From Streptomyces tsukubensis (GTDB taxonomy: Bacteria; Actinomycetota; Actinomycetes; Streptomycetales; Streptomycetaceae): DNA of 64,000 nt. Shown piece after piece: positions 54,299 to 62,195 of this stretch (its first letter is position 1; every line of letters starts with the position of its first letter). The position numbers and the translations under genes were made by a program. The DNA is taken from NCBI RefSeq assembly GCF_009296025.1, contig NZ_CP045178.1, forward strand, positions 8,122,001 through 8,186,000, given 5' to 3'. The notes beneath the pieces were generated by a model that worked only from the letters and a program-made list of their open reading frames with translations, did not search any database and was not told the origin of the DNA.

Positions 54299-55650
54299 CA
54301 ACCCCCTCCGTACCTCCGCCCGGCTGCCCCGCACACGGCAGCGGCCGGCGCATATCCCTCGACACACCGGAGTTCGCCGCCGACCCGCACGCGTTCTACC
54401 GGTACATGCGTCAGTCCGGCCCCACAGCGGCCGTCACCATCGCTCCCGGAGTGGACGCGACCCTGGTGACGGACTACAGCGCAGCACTCGAACTTCTGCA
54501 GGACCCGGGCACCTTCCGCAAGGACTCACGCCGGTGGCGTGACCTCAACGAGGGCCGCGTCAACCCCGACAGCCCGGTCCTGCCCCTGCTGTCCTACCGG
54601 CCCAACTGCATGTTCACTGACGGCGCCGAGCACCTGCGGCTGCGTCAGGCCATCACCGAGAGCTTCGCCCGCATCAGCAACAGCCGGCTGAGCAAGATCG
54701 TCAACCAGGCTGCCCGCTTCCTCATCTCCCAGTTCAGCGCGCGCGGCTCGGCCGACCTGCTCAGGGATTACGCGCAGCAGCTGCCCCTGTACGTGTTCAA
54801 CGAACTCTTCGGCTGTCCGGCGGAGATCGGCGACCGCGTGCTGTTCGGGATCTCCGGCATGTTCGACGGAGTCAACGCCGAGCAGGCCAGCCAGGTCCTG
54901 GCCCAGGCGGTCGGCGAGCTGGTGGCGTTGAAGCGCGCCCAGCCGGGTGAGGACATCACGTCCTACCTGCTGCAGCATTCGGCACAGCTGACCAACGAGG
55001 AGCTGGTGCACACGCTGGTGCTGCTCCTCGGCGCGGGCGGTGAGCCGGAGGGCAACCTCATAGGCAACGGCTTCTACACCATGCTGACCAATGAGGAGTA
55101 CGCGCGCAACGGACAGTTCGACAAGGCGCTCGACGACACCCTGTGGCGGAACCCGCCCATGTCCAACTACGCGCCGCACTACCCGGTCGCCGACACGGAC
55201 GTGGGCGGCGACAAGGTGCGCGCCGGTGAGCTGCTACTGGTGAGTTTCGGTGCCGCCAACACAGCGCTGGCGGACCGAGGAGCCGACACGCGCGGGCACC
55301 TTGCCTGGAGCGCGGGTCCGCACGCGTGCCCGTCGAAGGAGCCGGCCAGGCTCATTGCCCTGACGGGCTTGGAGACCCTGTTCAACGCGTTGCCCGACGT
55401 CGAACTCGCGGTCCCCGCGGACAGCCTCGTCTGGCGGCCCGGCCCGTTCAACCGGGCCCTGACGTCCCTGCCCGTTCGCTTCGGGGCGGTCACACCGCGT
55501 CCTGCGGCCCAGCCTCAGCCGACGGCCGTGCCACACCACCAGCAGGTGCACCAACCTGTCGCGCCCAGGCCTGCGGCACCGCAGGCCGCCGGGGGCAAGT
55601 CGGGGCGGGGCGGCTGGAGTGGCTTCGTGAGGTGGCTGACAGGTCAGTAG
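54295..55650 (+). CDS. cvnE: Conservon-linked cytochrome P450 (CvnE type)
   Basis: A 451-residue P450-like protein, translationally coupled to cvnD. The heme-thiolate loop reads WSAGPHACPSKEPARL, with Cys about residue 345. The I-helix that normally carries A/G-G-x-D/E-T reads LLGAGGEPEGNLIG: Thr is replaced by Pro. The K-helix ExxR is blurred (DDTLWRNPP). Conservons cvn9-13 of S. coelicolor also end in P450 genes, and atypical oxygen-activation residues are consistent with a regulatory or unusual catalytic role. A Pro/Gln-rich tail (about 400-450) resembles a flexible docking segment. Confidence 0.9.
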   Translation: MTTPSVPPPGCPAHGSGRRISLDTPEFAADPHAFYRYMRQSGPTAAVTIAPGVDATLVTDYSAALELLQDPGTFRKDSRRWRDLNEGRVNPDSPVLPLLSYRPNCMFTDGAEHLRLRQAITESFARISNSRLSKIVNQAARFLISQFSARGSADLLRDYAQQLPLYVFNELFGCPAEIGDRVLFGISGMFDGVNAEQASQVLAQAVGELVALKRAQPGEDITSYLLQHSAQLTNEELVHTLVLLLGAGGEPEGNLIGNGFYTMLTNEEYARNGQFDKALDDTLWRNPPMSNYAPHYPVADTDVGGDKVRAGELLLVSFGAANTALADRGADTRGHLAWSAGPHACPSKEPARLIALTGLETLFNALPDVELAVPADSLVWRPGPFNRALTSLPVRFGAVTPRPAAQPQPTAVPHHQQVHQPVAPRPAAPQAAGGKSGRGGWSGFVRWLTGQ

Positions 55651-56001
55651 CCGTCAAACGCACTGTGACGCAGATGACACAGGCGGTTGCTGTAGCCCGC
55701 ATGAAAGATCAACTACTGGGGTAGGACTGCGCGGAGTGTCTGGAGTGACACACGATGAAGGAGAGGCAGTGGGACCCGAAGCAACCTCCGCGCAACGTTC
55801 TGCACACAAGCGGCCGGACCAACGGCGCACTACTGCCAGTGGAAAGAGACCGTGCGGGGGCGGCGACCCCGACGAACCACATGGCCGGACAGCCGCCTCT
55901 CCCGGCGGTTCTCTTTTTGTCTCTTCGTCCGCCGGAACATCACGCTCCCGTACCCCCGCGCCCTGCGAACGCTCTCAGCGCCTCGAAGCGCGGGGGGCGC
56001 G
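55651..56001 (+). promoter_or_regulatory. Leader region of the prenyltransferase-tryptophanase genes
   Basis: 350 bases without a supported gene between the P450 and the prenyltransferase. It contains a terminator-like hairpin with a T-run (55891-55915) and a competing stem. An overlapping frame beginning MKERQWDPKQ runs on past the prenyltransferase start and is not a clean leader peptide. The prenyltransferase pair may therefore have its own promoter and attenuation instead of simple read-through. Confidence 0.45.
55891..55935 (+). terminator. Attenuator-like alternative hairpins before the prenyltransferase
   Basis: Stem 1: AGCCGCC (55891-55897) with GGCGGTT (55904-55910), six-base loop, followed at once by CTCTTTTTG, a factor-independent terminator form that is unusual for Streptomyces. 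Stem 2: CCGGCGG (55902-55908) with CCGCCGG (55929-55935), seven perfect pairs. The two use the same GGCGG strand and exclude each other, and stem 2 places the T-run in its loop. Confidence 0.5.
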
Positions 56002-57168
56002 ATGACCTCCCGTCCGGAGACCGGCATACCGACAGGCGGCCCCGGAGAGGGAACGCTCGGAGACCACGTTCTCGGTCAACTGCGGCGCCTCGGCGCCACG
56101 GTAGGCCTGAGCGAGGCGGACACCGAGCTGTACGGGCAGGTCCTGCTCGACTCCCTCCCGGGCGCCGCCGGGCGACCGTTGACCCTGCCGCCGGCTTCAC
56201 CCAGCTTCATCTCCGATGACCACACACCGGTCGAGTTCTCCCTCGCCAGCACGTCGGACGCCGCTCCGGTACTGCGGGTGCTGGTGGAGCCCGGGTACGG
56301 CCACAGCACCATGGCCGACAGCGCTCGCGCCGGGGTCGATGCCATCCGCGCGATGGCTGCCCGCTGGGACTTCTCCACCGACCAACTCGACGCCCTGGGC
56401 GACCTGTTCTTACCCGCTTCGGCCGAGGGACCACTGGCCCTGTGGTACGCGCTCGACCTGCGCGCCGGGGGAGTCCCCGGAGTCAAGGTCTACCTGAATC
56501 CCTCCGCCGCCGGAACCGAACACGCCGCGCGGACAGTGCGGGAGGCGTTGCGTCGACTCGGATACGGCGAGGCCTTCGCGAAACTCCCCCCTGCGGCGGG
56601 ATATCCGTTCGTCGCACTGGACCTGGGCACCTGGAAGACGCCACGCGTCAAGGTCTACGTGAGCCACCCGCGCATGTCGGCCGATGACGCCAGCGCGCTG
56701 AGCCGTAGTTCCGGGGCCGCCGAGGCCGACATCAGGTACTTCTTCCACGCCACCGCAGGATCGTTACTTCCGACTCAGCGGGGCGGCGACGACACGCTGC
56801 GGCTTCTCAGGAGGCCGGCGCTCACCTGTCATTCCTTCACCCAAGGAGACGCCGAGCCGAGCGGCTTCACGCTCCACATCCCCGTACGGGACTACGTCCG
56901 CGACGACGAGGAGGCCGTCACCCGGGCGGCGGCCCTGCTGACCCGGTTCGGCATGGACCCCTCCATCCTGAACCGCGGGTTGCGCGCCCTCACCCGACGA
57001 CAACTCGCCGACGGTGCCGGGCTGATCGCCTACCTCGCTCTCGTGTACGAGCGAAATCAGCGGCCCCGGATCACCGCCTATCTGTCCTCCGAGGCCTACG
57101 CCGTCCGGCCGCCGCATGAGCGGTACCCGCAGGACGAACGTGTACCAGCAGATCTCAGCTCGTCCTGA
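56002..57168 (+). CDS. DMATS-type aromatic (indole) prenyltransferase
   Basis: A 388-residue ABBA-fold prenyltransferase of the DMATS/CymD/6-DMATS group. SSTSDAAPVLRVLVEPGYG-type blocks (LASTSDAAPVLRVLVEPG), WYALDLRAGGVPGVKVYLNP, WKTPRVKVYVSHP and YLALVYERNQRPRITAYLSS are the strand pairs whose Arg/Lys and Tyr bind the dimethylallyl diphosphate. No Asp-rich metal motif is present, as expected. The likely substrate is tryptophan or indole, supported by the tryptophanase gene next door. Two TTA codons (56410-56412 and 56764-56766, residues 137 and 255) make it a bldA target. The start has only a G-rich SD (GGGGGG). Confidence 0.88.
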   Translation: MTSRPETGIPTGGPGEGTLGDHVLGQLRRLGATVGLSEADTELYGQVLLDSLPGAAGRPLTLPPASPSFISDDHTPVEFSLASTSDAAPVLRVLVEPGYGHSTMADSARAGVDAIRAMAARWDFSTDQLDALGDLFLPASAEGPLALWYALDLRAGGVPGVKVYLNPSAAGTEHAARTVREALRRLGYGEAFAKLPPAAGYPFVALDLGTWKTPRVKVYVSHPRMSADDASALSRSSGAAEADIRYFFHATAGSLLPTQRGGDDTLRLLRRPALTCHSFTQGDAEPSGFTLHIPVRDYVRDDEEAVTRAAALLTRFGMDPSILNRGLRALTRRQLADGAGLIAYLALVYERNQRPRITAYLSSEAYAVRPPHERYPQDERVPADLSSS

Positions 57169-57226
57169 ACCCAGGGCACAAGGCCTCCGGCCACGCCAGC
57201 CCGCACACCGCACAGAAGGAAGCCAC

Positions 57227-58600
57227 GTGGAGCCGTACCGCATCAAAGTCGTAGAACCCATCGCGTTCACCACCAGAGCGGAGCGCGAAGACGCGTTGAG
57301 GCGGGTCGCCTACAACCCCTTCGACCTGCGTGCCGACGAAGTCACCATCGACCTGCTGAGTGACTCGGGGACCGGCGCCATCTCCGCGGAACAGCTGGCC
57401 GCGGGCATGAACGGCGACGAGTCGTACGCCGGCAGCCGCTCGTTCTACCGCTGGCACGAGGTCGTCTCCGAACTCACCGGCTATCCCCACATCCTGCCGG
57501 CACACCAGGGCCGGGCCGCCGAGCGCATCCTGTTCTCCTCACTCCTCAGGCCCGGCACGAGTGTGCTGTCCAACACCCACTTCGACACCACGCGTGCCAA
57601 CGTCGAGCTGACCGGCTGTCAGGCCTATGACCTGCCCTGCGCCGAGGCGAAGGACCTCGACAGCGACTATCCCTTCAAAGGCAACATCGACCTGACAGCC
57701 CTTGAGCGTGCGTTGGAGAACGCGCACGAGGCCCCCGTGGCAGCGGTGCTGATGACCATCACCAACAACGGTGGCGGTGGCCAGCCGGTCAGCATGGAGA
57801 ACCTGCACCGGACCGCCGCGCTCTGCCGCCGCCACGCCGTGCCCCTGATCCTGGACGCGGCGCGCTTCGCGGAGAACGCCTGGCTGGTGACCCAACGCGA
57901 ACCGGGCTACGAGGGCCGCACACCCCGCCAGGTCGCCGAGGAGGCCTTCCGCCTCGCGGACGGCTGCGTCATGAGCGCGAAGAAGGACGGCATCGTACAT
58001 ATCGGCGGCTTCATCGGTCTGAAGGACCCCGAACTCGCCGAGCGGTGCCAGGGCCTGCTCATCGCCACCGAAGGGTTCACCACCTACGGCGGCCTGGCCG
58101 GCCGTGACCTCGACATGATGGCCCGCGGGCTCCTCGAAGTCACCGAACCGGCATACCTCGCGGAACGTGCCGACATAGCCGGCTACCTCGCCGCACGTAT
58201 CCGCGAAGCCGGAGTCGACATCGTGGAACCGGCCGGCCTGCACGCCCTCTATGTCAACGCCGGGCGGCTCCTGCCCCACATCCCACCGCACCAGTACCCC
58301 GGCACCGCGCTGGCCTGTGAGCTTTACCTCCGCGGAGGCATCCGCTCGGCAGAACTGGGCTCGCTGTATCTGGGTGAGGAGGACGAGCAAGGAAACCCCA
58401 CCAGGACCGCGCCCTACGAACTCGTGCGGCTGGCGCTCCCGCGCCGCGTCTACACCCGCAGCCATTACGACCATGTCGCCAACACCCTGGCGGACATAGC
58501 CAAGAACCCCGAATCGGTGCACGGCTACCGCATCGTGGGCCAGTCGCCGATACTCCGCCACTTCAGCATCAAATTGGAGTCTGTGCGGTCCGGTAACTGA
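57227..58600 (+). CDS. tnaA: Tryptophanase (beta-eliminating lyase)
   Basis: A 457-residue PLP enzyme of the tryptophanase/tyrosine phenol-lyase family. RWHEVVSELTGYPHILPAHQ-like N-terminal blocks, NTHFDTTRANVE, ITNNGGGGQPVS, the PLP lysine in SAKKDGIVHIGG (K253) and PRRVYTRSHYDHV are conserved. The late LRHFSIKL keeps the His (about 445) that is found in tryptophanase but not in tyrosine phenol-lyase, favouring Trp to indole, pyruvate and ammonia. The GTG at 57227 follows AGAAGGA. With the prenyltransferase it could convert prenyl-tryptophan into a prenyl-indole, as known for streptomycete 6-dimethylallylindole pathways. Confidence 0.92.
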   Translation: MEPYRIKVVEPIAFTTRAEREDALRRVAYNPFDLRADEVTIDLLSDSGTGAISAEQLAAGMNGDESYAGSRSFYRWHEVVSELTGYPHILPAHQGRAAERILFSSLLRPGTSVLSNTHFDTTRANVELTGCQAYDLPCAEAKDLDSDYPFKGNIDLTALERALENAHEAPVAAVLMTITNNGGGGQPVSMENLHRTAALCRRHAVPLILDAARFAENAWLVTQREPGYEGRTPRQVAEEAFRLADGCVMSAKKDGIVHIGGFIGLKDPELAERCQGLLIATEGFTTYGGLAGRDLDMMARGLLEVTEPAYLAERADIAGYLAARIREAGVDIVEPAGLHALYVNAGRLLPHIPPHQYPGTALACELYLRGGIRSAELGSLYLGEEDEQGNPTRTAPYELVRLALPRRVYTRSHYDHVANTLADIAKNPESVHGYRIVGQSPILRHFSIKLESVRSGN

Positions 58601-58730
58601 TCCGCCGTCGCGGCCGGGACGCCAACCGGCCCATCGCGCCGCGCACGGCTCGTGCCACGATCCGTGCGCCGCACACGGCTTGTGCCACGCTCCGCGGGTT
58701 GCCCGGCGGAGTACCTGCCGCTGGGCTGAA

Positions 58731-58940
58731 TCACCAGCGCTTGGGAGCGTCGAGCAGCACGCCGTCGCATCCGGCGGCCTCGAAGGGAACCCGCTCGGCA
58801 ACGCCGTCCGCTTCCCACTGCGCGTAGGAGTCGTAGACGGTGTTGCTGGGAGGGAAGTCGTGCGGCGGGTACTCCCACGCGATCCCTGAGCGGTCGCCGT
58901 AGAGGAAGGCGTTCACGATGTCCCGCAGATCATGGACGCC
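58731..58940 (-). pseudogene. IS5-family transposase N-terminal fragment
   Basis: The minus strand encodes VHDLRDIVNAFLYGDRSGIA, EYPPHDFPPSNTVYDSYAQW and EADGVAERV, the DUF4096/helix-turn-helix start of IS5-type transposases (usual theme: RCGIAWRxLPxDFPPWxTVYxxFxxW). It ends after 70 residues. It marks the right border of the conservon-prenylindole region. Confidence 0.75.
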
Positions 58941-59046
58941 TGCCGCGGCGCCCGGCCCGGTGCGGGCAGCCCGTGGTGGTATCCGTCGTGGGCCCGGCCC
59001 TGGCCCATGCCCCGTAAAGTGCCTGCTCACGCGTGGGACGACCGGC

Positions 59047-59115
59047 TGTCACCTTGCCGTCGTCCCGGCCGGCACATCGGGGTGATGGTCCAGAACCTCC
59101 TCACGACGACGGACC
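59047..59115. repeat. 69-base diverged direct repeat, right copy
   Basis: Partner of 50942-51010 (58 of 69 identical, same orientation, no gaps). It lies between the IS5 fragment and the MBL-fold gene. Confidence 0.85.
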
Positions 59116-59375
59116 ACGGCCATGATCGCGCACGCCCCCGCAAACGGGGTAGAAGGCGTTTCGAGCGTTGCTCCCTTTCCCTCCCGCCCGCGCCCGGCGC
59201 CGGTCACCCGCACGCCGATCCCACTGGTTCTGCGCGATCGGTGGGGCGAGGCGGGAGCGAGGGAGCAGGCGGCTGTCACAGTCCGGGCTGCTGTCCGGTC
59301 CTAGTGACTGACTGAACGGTGTGACCCGTCACGCCGTCGATGTCTTCGGTCGACGCTCTTCAAGAGGAGAACAGC

Positions 59376-60290
59376 ATGAGCCAGATCAACATCGCACGCC
59401 CCAACGCACCGACGTATGACGAATTGGTGCCGTCGCGCTATGCGCTGAAGGTCGGCGACATCGACGTGATGGTGATCAGCGACGGGGTACTGCCGATACC
59501 CGCAGTGACGATGGCCACCAACGCCCCCGCGGCCGACCTGGCGGCCTGGCTGAAAGACATGTTCCTGCCGCCGGAGACGCTCGACTGGCCACTGAATGTG
59601 GCCGTGGTGCGCAGCGGCGGCCGGACCATCCTGGTCGACTCCGGGCTGGGGACAGAGTTTCCTGGCTTCCCTCGGGCCGGGCAGTTGGCCATGCGGCTGG
59701 ACGCCGCCGGGATCGATCCGGCATCCGTGACCGACGTGGTCCTCACCCATTTGCACATGGACCACATCGGCGGGCTGCTCGTCGACGGGCTGAGGGGCCG
59801 GCTGCGCCCGGACCTCCGCGTTCACCTGGCGTCCGCTGAGGCGGAGTTCTGGGAAGCGCCCGACTTCTCCCGCACCGCCATGCCGACACCGGTGCCGGAC
59901 GTGCTCCGAACGACCGCCTCGCGGTTCCTGGACGTGTACCGCAGCCAGCTGCGGCCGTTCGAGAAGGAGTACGAGGTGGCTCCGGGAGTGCTGATCAGCC
60001 GCACCGGTGGTCACACCCCGGGTCACAGCATCATCCGTCTGGAGTCCGGCGGCGACCGACTGACGTTCGCCGGTGATGCCGTCTTCCAGCCGGGGTTCGA
60101 CTGCCCCGACTGGCACAACGGCTTCGACCACGATCCCGAGGAATCGGCCCGCGTCCGGATCCGTCTTCTGAACGAGCTGGCGGCGCGCGGCGAACAGCTG
60201 GTCGCCACGCATCTGCCGTTCCCGTCCATCTGCCGTGTGGCGGTCGCCGGGGATGCCTTCCGTTTCGTACCGGCCGTCTGGGACTACTGA
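59376..60290 (+). CDS. MBL-fold metallo-hydrolase (lactonase-like)
   Basis: A 304-residue metallo-beta-lactamase-fold hydrolase. The zinc motif THLHMDHIGG (HxHxDH, about 130-138) is followed by TGGHTPGHSII (third His, about 212-218) and TFAGDAVFQ (bridging Asp, about 233). An N-terminal extension of 25 residues precedes the fold. The spacing is that of the AHL-lactonase/AttM and methyl-parathion-hydrolase-like group. The substrate is a lactone or ester, unspecified. GAGGAG lies six bases before the ATG. It is outside the flanking repeat, so not necessarily part of the prenylindole region. Confidence 0.88.
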   Translation: MSQINIARPNAPTYDELVPSRYALKVGDIDVMVISDGVLPIPAVTMATNAPAADLAAWLKDMFLPPETLDWPLNVAVVRSGGRTILVDSGLGTEFPGFPRAGQLAMRLDAAGIDPASVTDVVLTHLHMDHIGGLLVDGLRGRLRPDLRVHLASAEAEFWEAPDFSRTAMPTPVPDVLRTTASRFLDVYRSQLRPFEKEYEVAPGVLISRTGGHTPGHSIIRLESGGDRLTFAGDAVFQPGFDCPDWHNGFDHDPEESARVRIRLLNELAARGEQLVATHLPFPSICRVAVAGDAFRFVPAVWDY

Positions 60291-60306
60291 CCGTACTTCG
60301 ACCGGA

Positions 60307-60329
60307 CCGGCGCGAGAACAGCGCGCCGG
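60307..60329 (+). terminator. Terminator after MBL-fold gene
   Basis: CCGGCGCG pairs with CGCGCCGG around a seven-base loop, 16 bases after the stop. The following 357 bases up to the hmp stop hold no recognised gene; a short GGTGGC run lies near 60560. Confidence 0.7.
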
Positions 60330-60686
60330 AGGCCAACCTGGTATGCGGCCCTGGTTGTCAAGTGAACAGGGTGGAGCGGTGCCCACTCGCCATCGCCGTG
60401 GGCGCCGCTCCGGCAACGGTGAGCCGGATCTATCTCCGACCACAACCACGTCTCGTCCTCCCTCCGAGCGGGCCCGGTCGCCCTTCGACCAGGATGCTCG
60501 CGCGGTACCCCGCACCGGCCACGACGGGAACGGGGCCGGCCGCCGTCGGCCAGTGTCTCGGTGGCGGTGGCGGTGGCGGTGCATGGTGCCGCGGCCGGGA
60601 CCTGGTGGGGGCCCTCCTGCCCGCAGTGCTGATGTTTCCAGGCAGGTCGGCGGGGTGGTGCCGACGCCCGCCCCGCCGGGACGCTC

Positions 60687-61943
60687 CTACTTGCTGAGCC
60701 AGAGGTCGGGGCCGAAGACCTCGTAATGAATGGCCGCGGGGCTGAGCCCATGGGTGAGCAGGTCGCCGCGGACCGTCCGCATGAACGGCAGCGGGCCGCA
60801 GAGGAACGCGGTGGTGTTCTGAGGCAGTGTCAGGTCAGAGATATCCGCACGGCCTTCGCGCACCCGCACCACATGGGTCTCCCGCTCCCGCTCCAGCTCG
60901 CCCGGTTCCCCGGCGACGGTTCCGTACCGCTCTCCCACGCCGTTCTCGTACCACAGGTGTAACGAGGCACGGGTCAGTCGGCCCACGAGCTCGGACAGCT
61001 CCAGGCGGTGGGCGTGATCGGTGGGGGAGCGGTCCGCATGGATGATGACCACGGGCCGGTCGGGCGAGACGCTGGCCAGGTGGTCGAGCATGGAGAGCAT
61101 GGGGGTGATGCCGATGCCCGCGGAAGCGAGGAGCAATGGTCCTTCGCCGTCGAGGAGGACCAGGTCACCGAAGGGCAGGGAGACCTTCAAGGTCCGGCCC
61201 GCTCGGGCATGGGCGTGCAGCCAGGAGGACACCTCCCCCTCGGGGACATGCCCGTCGGCCGAGCTCTCCCGCTTGACGGTGATGCGCCAGTTCTTGTGGC
61301 GAGGAGACGTGGACAGGCTGTACTGGCGTATCTGCCGTGCCCCGTCGGGTAGTTCGACCTGGACGCTGATGTACTGGCCGGGCAGGAAGGGATCGGTGGG
61401 GAGCCCGTCGGGGCGGCGCAGGACGAAGGAAGCGGTGTCGGGCGACTCCTCGGTGCGCTCTGCGACCTCCATGTCCCGCCACACGACACCGTTCTCGACG
61501 CCGGCCTCGGCGTACAGCCTGGCCTCCATGGCGATGAGGGCGTTGGCCATCAGCCAGTACACCTCGTCCCAGGCGGCAGCCACGGCCGGAGTGACAGCGT
61601 CGCCGAGGACCTCCTTGACGGCACCCAGCAGGTGACGGCCCACGAGGGTGTACTGCTCGGACGTGATCCCCAGTGAAGCGTGTTTGTTGGCGATGCGGCC
61701 GAGCACGGCGTCAGGACGCTCTTCGGGGTGTGTCACGAGCGCGGTGGCGAAGGCCGCCACTGCTCCGGCGAGGGCCTCGCGCTGTGCGCCGTTGGCCTGG
61801 TTCGCCCTGTTGAACAGGGTGCGCAGCAGGTCCGGGCGTTCCTCGAACATGCGAGTGTAGAAGAGCTCGGTGATGGTGCCGAGGGAGGCACCGACCGTCC
61901 GAAGTGTGTCGCGGACGATCGGGGCTGATGGTGAGGAGAGCAA
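60687..61943 (-). CDS. hmp: Flavohaemoglobin / nitric oxide dioxygenase
   Basis: A 418-residue NO dioxygenase converting NO, O2 and NAD(P)H to nitrate. The globin domain (about 1-140) has the proximal His in IANKHASLGI. The FAD domain (about 145-255) has RQYSLSTSP. The NAD(P)H domain (about 260-415) has LLASAGIGITPMLSML and FLCGPLPFM. A TTG start at 61943 is proposed because AGGAG lies five bases before it and the resulting MLSSPSAPIVRDTL is the normal Hmp N-terminus; the ATG 21 bases upstream would bury the ribosome-binding site in the coding region. No NsrR-type site was recognised upstream. Confidence 0.93.
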   Translation of the reverse strand: MLSSPSAPIVRDTLRTVGASLGTITELFYTRMFEERPDLLRTLFNRANQANGAQREALAGAVAAFATALVTHPEERPDAVLGRIANKHASLGITSEQYTLVGRHLLGAVKEVLGDAVTPAVAAAWDEVYWLMANALIAMEARLYAEAGVENGVVWRDMEVAERTEESPDTASFVLRRPDGLPTDPFLPGQYISVQVELPDGARQIRQYSLSTSPRHKNWRITVKRESSADGHVPEGEVSSWLHAHARAGRTLKVSLPFGDLVLLDGEGPLLLASAGIGITPMLSMLDHLASVSPDRPVVIIHADRSPTDHAHRLELSELVGRLTRASLHLWYENGVGERYGTVAGEPGELERERETHVVRVREGRADISDLTLPQNTTAFLCGPLPFMRTVRGDLLTHGLSPAAIHYEVFGPDLWLSK

Positions 61944-62146
61944 GGTGACTCCTATCGCGATCATGCGACATGCCTACGTCTTGCGTACGACACCATGTTA
62001 GTCAGTGGGAGGCCGCGCTGTGCGTGAAAGGTGATGCTTTCAGCCGGGTGAGGAGTGGATATGAGGTCCGGTCACACCGTCTGCAACGACACGGTGTTGT
62101 TCGGTACGACGCCCGTGCCGACCGGGTAGCTCACCTCTTACAAGTG

Positions 62147-62173
62147 CCCCCTGCGGTATCGCACCGCAGGGGG
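62147..62173 (-). terminator. Terminator after coiled-coil/winged-helix gene
   Basis: CCCCCTGCGG pairs with CCGCAGGGGG (10 perfect base pairs, seven-base loop), 22 bases beyond the stop of the minus-strand gene. Confidence 0.75.
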
Positions 62174-62195
62174 GACCCGCGTGTCTTGGGGGCGC

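Noticed and set aside
55755..56219. Trp-containing leader peptide (MKERQWDPKQ...) controlling attenuation
   Set aside because: The frame does not stop before the hairpins and continues beyond the prenyltransferase start; it has a single Trp codon and no good ribosome-binding site.
60556..60585. GGTGGC repeats between MBL and hmp genes as a functional element
   Set aside because: Short imperfect triplet-type run common in GC-rich intergenic DNA; no further support.
61944..61964. ATG start for flavohaemoglobin
   Set aside because: It would place the strong AGGAG inside the coding region and add a non-family extension MIAIGVT.
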